NCBI GenBank assembly: GCA_036271855.1
Contig: DATAZV010000384.1
Coordinates: forward strand, 1-48,588
DNA length: 48,588 bases
Direction of reading: 5' to 3'
Source of the DNA: JAQGMJ01 sp036271855
Lineage (GTDB): Bacteria; Pseudomonadota; Gammaproteobacteria; Burkholderiales; JAEUOS01
How positions within the stretch are numbered: the first letter of the stretch is position 1; the number at the start of each line of letters is the position of its first letter. The notes under the pieces were generated by a model. It saw only the letters and a program-made list of their open reading frames with translations, searched no databases and was not told where the DNA came from. The position numbers and the translations under genes were made by a program. Of this stretch, positions 22,703-31,599 are shown in pieces.

Positions 22703-23692
22703 ATGATGACTATTGTTGAAAACGATTTCAGGAAACTCGACCTCAACCTGCTGGTAGCCCTGCAGGTGCTGGTGCGGGAGAAAAGCGTATCGAAGGCGGC
22801 GGCGCGCCTGTACCTCGGCCAGCCGGCGATGAGCGGCACCCTGGCGCGCCTGCGCGAGCTGCTGGGCGACGACATCCTGGTGCGCAGCGGGCGCGGCATG
22901 CAGCCCACCAGCCGCGCGCTGGCGCTGTGCGCGCAACTGGCGCCGGCGCTGGAGAGCATCCGCGCTACGCTCTTCGAGCAGCCGGTGTTCGACCCGGCCA
23001 CGCAGGCGCGCACCTTTCACCTCGGCATGCGCGACTGGGTCGAGAGCTGGCTGATGCCGGGCCTGATGGCGCGGGTGCAGCAGGCCGCGCCCCATGTGCG
23101 CATCGCGGTGCGCGCCAGCGACGCCCAGCAGGGCGCGCGCATGTTGCAGGAGGAGGAGATGGACCTCGGCATCTCGGTGTTTCCCGCCGGCCCGGCCTGG
23201 CAGCGCCGCGAGACGCTGGCGACGATGGGCTACCGTTGCGTGTATGACGGCAAGCGCTTGCGCCTGCGTGCGCCGCTGACCCTCGAGCAATACCTCGCCC
23301 ACCCGCACCTGGTGACGCCGGCGCAGGCCGACTTTCACGGCGCGGTGGATGACGAACTGGTGGGGCGGCGCAAGCGCCGCAGCGTCATCTACACCACGCC
23401 GCGCTTCGCCGCCCTGCCGCTGCTGCTGCGCCGCGCCGACCTGATCGCCACCGTGCCGGAACAGTCGGCGCGGCAATGGGCCGAAGTGTTCGGCCTGACC
23501 GTGAGCCCGGTGCCGCTGCGCATCGCGCCGTTTGAAATCTCGATGATCTGGCACGCGCGGCGCGAAAGCGACGCCGGCCTGCAATGGCTGCGTAGCGTGG
23601 TGCGCGAGGTGGCGGCCGCCGAAATGCGCAGCCTGGCACCGGCGCCAGGCGTACCGGGCGCCGGCTCAAGATCGCCGAAAAAGAGCCGATAA
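22703..23692 (+). CDS. LysR family transcriptional regulator (NodD-like)
   Basis: A 329-residue LysR-type regulator. The N-terminal winged helix-turn-helix is complete (LDLNLLVALQVLVREKSVSKAAARLYLGQPAMSGTLARLRELLGDDILVR), with the DLNLL opening typical of the NodD/PcpR/NahR group. The effector-binding domain (about 90-305) follows with the usual FHLGMRDWVE start, and the protein ends in a 15-residue Pro/Gly/Ser-rich basic tail. The start at 22,703 gives the tandem Met MMTIVE. The divergent cupin gene and the palindrome at 22,685-22,700 are the likely targets. The inducer is unknown; NodD-like relatives often sense aromatics. Confidence 0.92.
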   Translation: MMTIVENDFRKLDLNLLVALQVLVREKSVSKAAARLYLGQPAMSGTLARLRELLGDDILVRSGRGMQPTSRALALCAQLAPALESIRATLFEQPVFDPATQARTFHLGMRDWVESWLMPGLMARVQQAAPHVRIAVRASDAQQGARMLQEEEMDLGISVFPAGPAWQRRETLATMGYRCVYDGKRLRLRAPLTLEQYLAHPHLVTPAQADFHGAVDDELVGRRKRRSVIYTTPRFAALPLLLRRADLIATVPEQSARQWAEVFGLTVSPVPLRIAPFEISMIWHARRESDAGLQWLRSVVREVAAAEMRSLAPAPGVPGAGSRSPKKSR

Positions 23693-23926
23693 AGCCACTG
23701 GGAGCCTGATTCTCCCGCATTCACAGGGGTTGCGGCGATTGTCCGCACCGCAGGCAGGCATGACAAGGGGGTCGCCTTGCCTGCGTTCCCGACGAGCCCG
23801 CCAGCCGCTTTAGCGCGTCGGGCTGCACCACAGCCATTCGCTTGATGTTCGTGCCCATTGGGTCGGGCGGCGTTGCCTTTGCGGGAGCGCCGGTCCGCCG
23901 AAGATTAACGTACGCCAGAGATATTC

Positions 23927-25306
23927 GTGGAAAAAATGCGACTCCATCTGTCCGATGCCGCCTTCGTGCCCAACCCGGCGCCCGATTTCGAGCGCTATCG
24001 CGTGGCCTTCGAGCGCGCCATCCTGGCCTCGCTGTTCACCGGCACCCTGGTGGCCCTGCTGTTTTTCATCTCCAACGGCCAGACCTTCCGCATCGCCCTT
24101 TCGCTGCAGTTCGCCTTGATCGGCTACGTCGCCTGGCGCCTGCAACGCCAGGGCCGCACGCGGCTGGGCTACCGGGTGGTGATTTTCGGCGTCTGGGCCG
24201 CGTCGCTGGCGGGCATCGCCCTGATCAACGGCGTGCAGGCGCCCGGGGTGAGCGTGCTGATCCCCGTCATCCTGCTGGCCGGCTGGCTGGTGCGCCCGCG
24301 CGCGGCGCTGCTGCTGGCGGCTTGCACCGTGGTGGCGCTGTTCGTGCTGGCCTACGCCGCCGAGCATCACGCCCTGCTGCCGGTGACGCTGGGCGCGGGC
24401 GCGTATTACGCCGCCATCGTTCATTCGCTGACCGTCGCCGTCTCCGGCGCGCTGGGCTACTTCGGCGCGCGCGCGGTGAATGCGCAAATGCGCGCCCTCG
24501 ACAACTCCCGCGCCTGCCTGAGTGCCGCCCTGAACGAACTGCGGGTGCGCGAAGAAGACCTGCAGCGCAGCCGCGCCGAGCTGTGCGCGCTGAACCAGTC
24601 GCTGGAGCGCCACGTCGCCGAACGCACCGTCGCCCTGCAGGCGGCGGTGGAGCAGCTCGAGGGCTTCTCCTACTCCGTCGCCCACGACCTCAACGCGCCC
24701 CTGCGCGCCATCAGCGGCTTCGCTTCCATCCTGCTCGAAGAAGAAGGCGCGCAGCTCTCTGAAGACGGGCGCCGGCAACTGCGCACCATGGCGCAAAGCG
24801 CGGTGCACATGGGCCACCTGGTGGAAGGCTTTCTCACCCTGGCGCAGATCAGCCGCGAAGAGCTGCACCCCTCCACCCTCGACTTCGCCGCCCTGGCGCG
24901 CGAAGCGGCGCGCGGCTTCGAGGGCAGCTACCCGCAAGTCGAATTGCGCATCGGCGAGGCCCTGCCGGCGCAGCGCGGCGACGCCCGCATGGTGCGCCAG
25001 CTGCTGGAAAACCTGCTCGGCAACGCCTACAAATTCTCATCCAAGCAGCCGGCGCCGCTGGTCGAACTGGGCTGGGACGCCGGCCGCCGCGCCTGGTTCG
25101 TGCGCGACAACGGCGTCGGCTTCGATGCACAGTTTTCCAACCGCGCCTTCGGCATGTTCGAGCGCCTGCATTCGCGCGAGGAGTACGACAGCCCCGGCCT
25201 CGGCCTGGCCCTGGTCAAGCGCATCGTCGAGCGGCATCACGGCTACATCTGGGCCGAGTCCAAACCGGGCGAGGGCGCCGCCTTCTTCTTTTCCTTCGAC
25301 GTCTGA
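23927..25306 (+). CDS. Membrane histidine kinase with a six-helix N-terminal domain
   Basis: A 459-residue kinase starting with GTG at 23,927, or at the ATG at 23,936. About six membrane helices (residues 33-180) have no extended periplasmic loop, as in MASE-type sensors. A coiled coil (about 190-240) leads to the dimerisation domain SVAHDLNAPLRAISGF with phospho-acceptor H253; the HDLNAPLR form is typical of the phytochrome-like kinase group. The ATP domain has NLLGNAYKFS, DNGVGFD and GLGLALVKRIVERHHG. No response regulator lies beside it. A second kinase follows 110 bp later on the same strand. The signal is unknown. Confidence 0.9.
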   Translation: MEKMRLHLSDAAFVPNPAPDFERYRVAFERAILASLFTGTLVALLFFISNGQTFRIALSLQFALIGYVAWRLQRQGRTRLGYRVVIFGVWAASLAGIALINGVQAPGVSVLIPVILLAGWLVRPRAALLLAACTVVALFVLAYAAEHHALLPVTLGAGAYYAAIVHSLTVAVSGALGYFGARAVNAQMRALDNSRACLSAALNELRVREEDLQRSRAELCALNQSLERHVAERTVALQAAVEQLEGFSYSVAHDLNAPLRAISGFASILLEEEGAQLSEDGRRQLRTMAQSAVHMGHLVEGFLTLAQISREELHPSTLDFAALAREAARGFEGSYPQVELRIGEALPAQRGDARMVRQLLENLLGNAYKFSSKQPAPLVELGWDAGRRAWFVRDNGVGFDAQFSNRAFGMFERLHSREEYDSPGLGLALVKRIVERHHGYIWAESKPGEGAAFFFSFDV

Positions 25307-25416
25307 CCATCCGCCGCCGCCCGGGCGCCGCGCTGCGCGCGACGGCGCTTGCCGCCGCCTTCCAGCCCCTTATCCTGCTTAAAACCGCAACAACAGCGCG
25401 CCACCGCCCAATCCCG

Positions 25417-27618
25417 ATGAAAATGACCAAACGACTTCGCATCGCCGTATGGGCCAGCATCAGCCTGGCGATCGCCATCGCCGCGCTCCTGTTCAACCTC
25501 TCCGCGCAGGAAGACCGCCGCGAAGTGCTCTCCCACGCCGGCGAGATCAGCGCCGCCGTCTCCGGCTCGCTCGAAGAGCAGGCCTCGGCCGCCCTGCGCG
25601 ACATCACCAACGGGCTGTTCGGCGCGCAGGCGGAAATCCGCAACATGGGCGGCATCGAGATGATGACCCAGGCCAACCTGCGCTACGCCATCGAGCGCGA
25701 GTTCCAGGACCACGCCAACATCGTCGACATCGTCTACCTGGCGATGGACGGCGAGGTGAAGGCGCACATCACCGACACCACCCTGCCGGCGCGCTACCCC
25801 GACGCCCTGGCCCTGCGCTACTACCGCGAGCACCCGGACGACACCGGCGCCCGCGCCCTGCGGCCGCTGTACGAATCGGTCAACCGCAAGTGGCTGCTGC
25901 CGGTGGCGGTGCCCGACTTCAACTACGCCGGCAAGATCGACGGCGTGCTGATCGCCCTGATCGACATCAACTACTTCCAGGCGGTCTATGCCCGCCTCAA
26001 TCCGCGCAAGGGCTGGGAATACACCCTGGCCACCGCGGAGGGCATCATCGTCGCCCGCTACCCGGCGCTCGACGAGGCGCCGCCCGAGCCGGTGGCCGGG
26101 GTAAACATCGGCGGCGAAACCCGGCCGCTGCGCTTTTTCCCGCAGGAAGCGCAAGCCCTGGGCCGGGTGCCGGAGGGCCAGGCCCACCAGTTCACCGCCG
26201 CCAACCCGGTCAGCGGGCGCGACACCATTTACGCGGCGCGGCGCCTGATGAGCCAGCCCTTCATCATGTATGTCGGCCTCGACCGCGAAGAGCACCTGCG
26301 CGAATGGCGCGCCCGCACCCTGGAAAAACTCCTCGGCCTGGCGCTGCTGGCGGCGGTGCTGCTGGCCTCCGCCGTGCTGCTGCTGCGCGCCATCAAGCGC
26401 GCCGCGCGCGACACCGAAATCACCAACGCGGTGATGCGCTGCGCCGGCGACTCCATCCTGATCAGCCGCGGCGCCGGCTTCACCGCCTGCAACGCCGCCG
26501 CGCTGAGCATGTACCGCGCGCGCTCGGCCGAAGAGCTGGTCGGCCGGCCGGTGGGCATCGTCTGCCCCGAGCGCCAGCCCGACGGCGCCGATTCCCTGCG
26601 GGTGATGCAGGACAAATACCGCCTCGCCGACAGCCACGGCGCCACCAGCTTCGAGTTCCAGGGCCGGCGCCTGGACGGCGAGCTGTTCACCGCCGAAATC
26701 AACCTCGCCATGTTCCAGGTCGAGGAGGAAACCTACTACCTCTGCGTCACCCGCGACATCACCGACCGCAAGCGCGCCGAGGAGGAAATCCGCCGCCTCA
26801 ACGTCGAACTGGAAAGCCGGGTGGCGCGGCGCACCGAGCAGCTTTCGCGCGCCAAGAGCCAGCTCGAAGCCTCCAACACCGAGCTGCAGGCCTTCAGCTA
26901 CTCGATCGCCCACGACATCCGCGCCCCGGTGCGCCACATCCTCGGCTTCACCGACATGATCCGGATGGACGAAGGCGCCGGCGCCTTCACCGAAAACGTC
27001 AACCAGCTGATCTCGCGCATCATCAAGTCGGGCCAGCGCATCAACGCGATGATCGACTCCCTGCTCAACCTGGGCAAGGTGAGCCAGAAAAACATGGTCG
27101 AGCAGGAATTCGACCTGGGCGAGATCGCCGATTCGGTGCTCGAAACCCTGCGCACGCGCGAGCCGGCGCGCGCCATCGACCTGAATGTCCACCGCGGCCT
27201 GCGCATCAAGGGCGACCCGGTGCTGATGCACATGGCGATGGAAAATCTGCTCAGCAACGCCTGGAAATTCACCGGCAAGACCGCCAATCCGGCGATCATC
27301 GTCGCCGCCGGCGAAGACGAAGCGGGCTGCCACTTTTTCGTCAGCGACAACGGCGCCGGCTTCGAGATGAAGCATGCGCACCGCCTGTTCGAACCCTTCG
27401 CGCGCATGCACAGCGCCGCCGAATTTCCCGGCACCGGCGTCGGCCTGGCCACGGTGCGGCGCATCGTCGCGCGCCATGGCGGCATCATCCGCGCCGAATC
27501 GGCGCCCGGGCGCGGCACCACCTTCTACCTCGCCTTCGGCGCGCGCGATGCCCGCGTCTACGCCCGCGCGCGCGAGCCGGAGGGCGGCCTGCCGCAAGAG
27601 GCCGCCACCGCGGACTGA
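25417..27618 (+). CDS. Membrane histidine kinase with extracytoplasmic sensor and PAS domain
   Basis: A 733-residue kinase. The first helix (residues 7-27) and second helix (about 305-330) enclose a periplasmic domain of about 280 residues with the look of a dCache sensor (YLAMDGEVKAHITDTT, DFNYAGKIDGVLIALIDINYFQ). A cytoplasmic PAS domain follows (about 345-455, ending VTRDITDRKRAEEEI), then a coiled coil, the phospho-acceptor H499 in SIAHDIRAPVRHILGF and the ATP domain (ENLLSNAWKFTG, DNGAGFEM, GTGVGLATVRRIVARHGG). It is close to the kinase before it in the last two domains, suggesting an ancient duplication. No regulator gene is adjacent, and the ligand is unknown. Confidence 0.92.
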   Translation: MKMTKRLRIAVWASISLAIAIAALLFNLSAQEDRREVLSHAGEISAAVSGSLEEQASAALRDITNGLFGAQAEIRNMGGIEMMTQANLRYAIEREFQDHANIVDIVYLAMDGEVKAHITDTTLPARYPDALALRYYREHPDDTGARALRPLYESVNRKWLLPVAVPDFNYAGKIDGVLIALIDINYFQAVYARLNPRKGWEYTLATAEGIIVARYPALDEAPPEPVAGVNIGGETRPLRFFPQEAQALGRVPEGQAHQFTAANPVSGRDTIYAARRLMSQPFIMYVGLDREEHLREWRARTLEKLLGLALLAAVLLASAVLLLRAIKRAARDTEITNAVMRCAGDSILISRGAGFTACNAAALSMYRARSAEELVGRPVGIVCPERQPDGADSLRVMQDKYRLADSHGATSFEFQGRRLDGELFTAEINLAMFQVEEETYYLCVTRDITDRKRAEEEIRRLNVELESRVARRTEQLSRAKSQLEASNTELQAFSYSIAHDIRAPVRHILGFTDMIRMDEGAGAFTENVNQLISRIIKSGQRINAMIDSLLNLGKVSQKNMVEQEFDLGEIADSVLETLRTREPARAIDLNVHRGLRIKGDPVLMHMAMENLLSNAWKFTGKTANPAIIVAAGEDEAGCHFFVSDNGAGFEMKHAHRLFEPFARMHSAAEFPGTGVGLATVRRIVARHGGIIRAESAPGRGTTFYLAFGARDARVYARAREPEGGLPQEAATAD

Positions 27619-27804
27619 AACGGCACTACGCCCGATTTGCCGTCCGGCGTTTCCCGCGCGGCGCAATCGCAGCGGGGAATGGAAGCGGGGAATTGAAACG
27701 GGAAATTGCAGGCCGGCGGGCGCGTGCCGCCCGGGACTACAATCCGCGCTACCTCGCCCCTTGTTCAACCGGATTCACCTGATCCCCACCACCGGCTGCC
27801 GCGC

Positions 27805-28269
27805 GTGAAAATCCACAACGTCAAATCCTGGGCCCCCACCGGCGCATCGCGCTGGGTGGACACCCTGGCCATTTTCCTGCTGGCGCTTTTCACCCGCATG
27901 AGCCTGCAGCCGCTGCTCGATGCCCACTTTCCGCTGCTGGCCTTCAGCATTGCGACGCTGTATATCCACTACAGGTACGGCCTGGCCCCCGCCATCGTCA
28001 CCGCGATCGCCGCCTTTCCGGCGGCAATTTATTTTTTCATCCCGCCCTATGGCGAATTCGACATCGCCGCGCCGGAAGACGTGCAGACCGCGATCGCCTA
28101 TGGCCTGCTCATCGCCGCCTTCATGTTCACCATCCAGCGCCTGCGCCGGGCGCAATACCGCGCGGAACTATTGGCCGACGTCGCCGAATCGCGCTACCTC
28201 ATGCTGCTGCAATCGGAAGACGATCGCCAGGCCGTCGAGCGCGACCTGAAGGAGCGCGGCTCGCCTTGA
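27805..28269 (+). CDS. DUF4118 membrane protein (KdpD-like transmembrane domain without kinase)
   Basis: A 154-residue protein of about four membrane helices (residues 17-115), with the pattern LAFSIATLYIHYRYGLAPAIVTAIAAFPAAIYFFIPPYGEF that marks the DUF4118 domain of KdpD-type sensors. A 35-residue cytoplasmic coiled-coil tail (LLADVAESRYLMLLQSEDDRQAVERDLKERG) follows, and the protein then stops, where a kinase core would normally begin. It follows two kinases on the same strand, so it may be a free input subunit or a truncated kinase. The GTG at 27,805 is the start best fitted to the first helix, but no ribosome-binding site is visible; a TTG at 27,706 is possible. Confidence 0.7.
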   Translation: MKIHNVKSWAPTGASRWVDTLAIFLLALFTRMSLQPLLDAHFPLLAFSIATLYIHYRYGLAPAIVTAIAAFPAAIYFFIPPYGEFDIAAPEDVQTAIAYGLLIAAFMFTIQRLRRAQYRAELLADVAESRYLMLLQSEDDRQAVERDLKERGSP

Positions 28270-28417
28270 GCGGCGCGGCCCGCGCGCCCTTTCGTTGCCT
28301 GTCGGAGGCGTCCTCCGCGGATTAACAAAAGCGCTGACGCCAATGTAGGAAGGGGCCGATAGTTGCGCGGCGGCGGATCAGGCAACGTGAGGGCATATCG
28401 AATCCGAGCGCCCCGCC

Positions 28418-28789
28418 ATGCCCTTCGAACAAAATTCCGCCGACCGGCCCCTGATCAGAGGCCTGGAAGACGTAAACAGCGCGGTACGGGTGGTTCATGC
28501 CGCCTGGAACCACTTTTCCCAATGGCAGGAGATCGGCGGCCGCTGCGCGATGACCGCCCGGCAATTGCTGATCGCCCGCGAACTGCTGATCGAAGCCATC
28601 GAAGGCTGGGCTCTTGCCATCAGCCGGCTGCTTGGCCTGGCGCGTGAAAGAGACGGGTTCGAGGCATTGAGCGAAAGCCTGGAAGGCTCGCTGTGCCGCG
28701 CGGGAGTCTACCTGCGCGCGATGTCGGCCGTTGCCGGCCCCGGCGGGACGGATTTCTCCGTGGCCGGTCAGCGGGCTTACCGGGAGTAG
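28418..28789 (+). CDS. Small hypothetical protein, helical
   Basis: A 123-residue soluble protein rich in Ala, Leu, Glu and Arg, with long helical stretches (ARELLIEAIEGWALAISRLLGLARERDG). There is no signal peptide or membrane segment. I do not recognise a family. It lies between the DUF4118 gene (148 bp upstream) and the MetX-like hydrolase (82 bp downstream), all on the forward strand. The reading frame is supported by G/C third positions, but the start is not backed by a good ribosome-binding site. Confidence 0.5.
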   Translation: MPFEQNSADRPLIRGLEDVNSAVRVVHAAWNHFSQWQEIGGRCAMTARQLLIARELLIEAIEGWALAISRLLGLARERDGFEALSESLEGSLCRAGVYLRAMSAVAGPGGTDFSVAGQRAYRE

Positions 28790-28871
28790 CCGGCGCGGAC
28801 GATCAAGCAGTGGCACCGCCGCATTGCCGGCAATTCGGCATAATGTCTGCCGGGCAATGGAGCAAGGCGAC

Positions 28872-29954
28872 ATGCGCAAACTCGGCGGGCTGGTGATCGG
28901 ATTGGGCATGGCGCTGCTGGCGGCCAACGGCGCGCCGGCGGCGGAAATCAGGAGTTGGCCCGGGCAGGCCGAAAGCGATTTCATCATCCGCGACTTCAAA
29001 TTCGCCAGCGGCGAAACCCTGCCGGAACTGAAGATCCACTACACCACGCTGGGCACGCCCAGGCGCAACAACCAGGGCGAGGTGCTCAACGCGGTGCTGC
29101 TGCTGCACGGCACCAGCGGCACCGGCCGCAACTGGCTGCAGCCGGCCTCGGCCGACGAGTTGTTCGGCAACGGCCAGGCGCTGGACGCATCGCAATACTT
29201 CATCATCCTGCCCGACGGCATCGGGCGCGGCGGCTCAAGCAAGCCGAGCAACGGCCTGCGCATGCAGTTTCCGCATTACCGCTACCGCGACATCGTCGAG
29301 GCCGAGCACCGCCTGGTCATTGAAGGTTTAAAAATTCCGCACCTGCGCCTGGTGCTGGGCGCCTCGATGGGCGGCATGCACTGCTGGATGTGGGCCGAGA
29401 TGTACCCCGGCCTGATGGATGCGGTGGTGCCCATCGCCAGCCAGCCGGTGGCGGTGACCGGGCGCAACTGGCTGTATCGCAAGATCGGCATCGAAGCCAT
29501 CCGCCACGACCCGGACTGGAACAACGGCAACTACGCCAAGAACCCGTCGCACTATATCTACACCGCGCCCTTCAGCTCGCTGATGACCGAAAGCCCGGTG
29601 CGCCTGGGCGAGGTCGGCGCCACCCGCGAAGCCGCCGACGCGCAATACCGGCGCTGGGTCGAGGCGGTGAGCAAGAGCGACGCCAACGACACCCTCTACG
29701 CCACCGAAGCGGTGATGGACTACGACCCGGCGGCCGATATCGGCAAAATCCGCGCGCGCCTGCTGGCAATCAATTTCGCCGACGACGAAGTCAACCCGCC
29801 GGAACTGCACACCGTCGAGCCGGCCGTCGCCAGGCTCCCCAATGCCCGCTACGTGCTGATCCCCGCGAGCGAAAAAACCCACGGCCACTTCACCTACAAC
29901 CTGGCGGCGACGTGGCAGGCCCACCTGGCGGAGTTCATGAAGGCGCTGCCGTAA
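28872..29954 (+). CDS. Secreted MetX-like alpha/beta hydrolase
   Basis: A 360-residue protein with a signal peptide (residues 1-24, ending APAAE). The body follows homoserine O-acetyltransferase (MetX) in its layout, LKIHYTTLGTPRRNNQGEVLNAVLLLHGTSG, the nucleophile elbow VLGASMGGMHCW (S165), the acid in NFADDEVNPP (D304 or D305) and a His in THGHFTY (H337 or H339). A true MetX is cytoplasmic, so a signal peptide argues for a periplasmic esterase or acyltransferase of this subgroup rather than methionine synthesis. AAGG lies five bases before the ATG. It is followed after 23 bp by the Sel1-repeat gene, probably in one operon. Confidence 0.87.
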   Translation: MRKLGGLVIGLGMALLAANGAPAAEIRSWPGQAESDFIIRDFKFASGETLPELKIHYTTLGTPRRNNQGEVLNAVLLLHGTSGTGRNWLQPASADELFGNGQALDASQYFIILPDGIGRGGSSKPSNGLRMQFPHYRYRDIVEAEHRLVIEGLKIPHLRLVLGASMGGMHCWMWAEMYPGLMDAVVPIASQPVAVTGRNWLYRKIGIEAIRHDPDWNNGNYAKNPSHYIYTAPFSSLMTESPVRLGEVGATREAADAQYRRWVEAVSKSDANDTLYATEAVMDYDPAADIGKIRARLLAINFADDEVNPPELHTVEPAVARLPNARYVLIPASEKTHGHFTYNLAATWQAHLAEFMKALP

Positions 29955-29977
29955 GCCGGAGTAGGGAGGATGCATAG

Positions 29978-31474
29978 ATGAGCGAGCCTGACGACGCCGG
30001 ACCCATGCTGGACCTTGCCCGCTCCTATATGGCGATGGGCGACAGCGAAGGGGCGCGCGCGTTGCTGGAGGAGCTCGCCGCGCAAGGCGTCGACGAGGCC
30101 AGGCGCATGCTCGAACCGGCCGCTGCAAACAGGCCAACGGAAAGCGACGAACACGCCGCACTGGAGCCGCGGGCCAAAGCCGGCGACGCCCAAGCGCAGT
30201 ATCTGCTGGGGCACTACTACCAGCGCTCGCTGGGGAGGGCAGGGCATTTGGACCTGGCGATCCACTGGTGGTCGGCCGCCGCCCGGCAGGGCCACCTGGA
30301 CGCCATGGCGGGTCTCGGCGAATTGCTCGAGCGCCACAGCCGTGGTGAACCGGAACGGGCGCAGCAGGGCCTGGCGTGGTTGCGCCGCGCCGCCGATGCG
30401 GGACACGCGCAAGCGCAACACCGGCTGGGAGTCCAATTGGCCAGCGGTGGGGAACCGGCGAATTTTCCGCAGGCAATCGGCTATCTGCAGCAGGCTGCGC
30501 AACAGGGGCTTCCTGAAGCCGCCTACGACATCGGATGCGTGTTGCTTGACCCGGAGAATCCACAAGCCGACCCCGCGCAAGGACTTGCATGGCTGCACCA
30601 GGGCGCAAATGCCGGTTCCATCCCGGCGTTGCAAATGCTGGCGCGGATTCATCTCCAGAAAGGCAAGCCGCTGCACGATCGGCGCAAGGCCGCCGGATAC
30701 CTGGAGCAGGCCGCCGGCCTGGGGGATTACGCGGCATGCCTCGAACTCGGCAACCTGCTTCGCTCGGGCATCGACGGTGACCCCGACTTCGATGGCGCGG
30801 AACGCTGGCTGCTGGAGGCGCAAAAGGACGACCAATCCGGCGCTGCCGGACGCAAATTGCGGCAGTTGTACCAGGAGGCCGCATTGCAAACCTCGGACCC
30901 TTCCAGCAAAAGCGTCTGGCTGCGCAAGGGCGCGCAAGCGGGCGATGAACTTTGCATGGTGCAGCTGGGCGCGGCGCTGCTGGCTGCCGACCCGGCCGCG
31001 GCCGCCCGCTGGTTCCAGGGTGCCGCCGCCCAGGGAGATTTTTCCGCGATGGTGAGCCTGGCCGATTTGTACAGCCAGGGGCTCGGCGTGCCGCACGACC
31101 CGTGGTCCGCGACATTCTGGCGCGGCGAGGCGGCGCGCCGCCAATCCGCGGACGACGACGCGGAACCGATGAAGGTGCCGCGCGGGACAGGGTTGGCGAT
31201 TCCCGCGCCGACGGACGGACCGCCTATCGCGGACACTGGAAAACCTGCCGTCGAACTGGGCTTAAGCTTCGGCTGGCGCCGCGAAACCGGCGGACTCCTG
31301 ACCAGCGAGAGCGGCTATGTCCTGTTCGAGCATCGATGCAAGGGAGTCGAATTTGCGCCTGGCCTGTACAAGCTGGTCGCCGCACCTCCCGAAGCCACCG
31401 GACTCAAGGCCGGAGACCTGGTCAGGACGGCAAATGGTTACGGCGGCAAACCTTATATCGTCGAGGTGGTCTGA
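29978..31474 (+). CDS. Sel1-repeat protein with a FimV-like N-terminus
   Basis: A 498-residue soluble protein. Residues 10-47 (MLDLARSYMAMGDSEGARALLEEL) match the C-terminal motif of FimV, a polar pilus-assembly protein, here placed at the N-terminus. Residues 60-375 form about nine Sel1-type repeats, each ending like AARQGHLDAMAGLGELL or AAAQGDFSAMVSLADLY. The last 120 residues are a separate domain with a Gly-rich, beta-like composition (GLYKLVAAPPEATGLKAGDLVRTANGYGGKPYIVEVV). There is no signal peptide. Sel1 repeats usually bind proteins. The gene is 23 bp after the MetX-like hydrolase. Its partner is unknown. Confidence 0.82.
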   Translation: MSEPDDAGPMLDLARSYMAMGDSEGARALLEELAAQGVDEARRMLEPAAANRPTESDEHAALEPRAKAGDAQAQYLLGHYYQRSLGRAGHLDLAIHWWSAAARQGHLDAMAGLGELLERHSRGEPERAQQGLAWLRRAADAGHAQAQHRLGVQLASGGEPANFPQAIGYLQQAAQQGLPEAAYDIGCVLLDPENPQADPAQGLAWLHQGANAGSIPALQMLARIHLQKGKPLHDRRKAAGYLEQAAGLGDYAACLELGNLLRSGIDGDPDFDGAERWLLEAQKDDQSGAAGRKLRQLYQEAALQTSDPSSKSVWLRKGAQAGDELCMVQLGAALLAADPAAAARWFQGAAAQGDFSAMVSLADLYSQGLGVPHDPWSATFWRGEAARRQSADDDAEPMKVPRGTGLAIPAPTDGPPIADTGKPAVELGLSFGWRRETGGLLTSESGYVLFEHRCKGVEFAPGLYKLVAAPPEATGLKAGDLVRTANGYGGKPYIVEVV

Positions 31475-31504
31475 TTCATTAATTGAAGGGATCTAATTGA
31501 GGGG

Positions 31505-31575
31505 GGCAGTCTCGAATATTTTTTCCAGATCCGCAAGCTTGAGAATTATTCCGATCCAGCCCGCTTTTATTTCCA
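31505..31575. repeat. Dispersed repeat family, copy 1
   Basis: The string cgaatattttttcc...ccgcaagcttga at 31,513-31,543 recurs at 32,387-32,416 and 34,160-34,190. This copy fills the 125-bp gap between the Sel1 gene and the outer-membrane protein gene. It shows cgaat[ag]ttttt, then a variable stretch, then cc[gc]c[ag]agcttg. Confidence 0.6.
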
Positions 31576-31599
31576 TTGCCCCGGACTCTCCCGCAAGCC

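Noticed and set aside
25243..27768. 841-codon reverse frame and 777-codon forward frame over the second kinase
   Set aside because: GC-rich DNA leaves all frames open. The kinase frame has Cache, PAS, HisKA and ATPase motifs; the others have none.
28322..28999. 225-codon reverse ORF opposite the small hypothetical and the hydrolase start
   Set aside because: Shadow frame; it would cover the signal peptide of the hydrolase and has no motif.
28872..29954. Homoserine O-acetyltransferase of methionine synthesis
   Set aside because: A clear signal peptide and no met genes nearby; only the fold and catalytic layout are shared.
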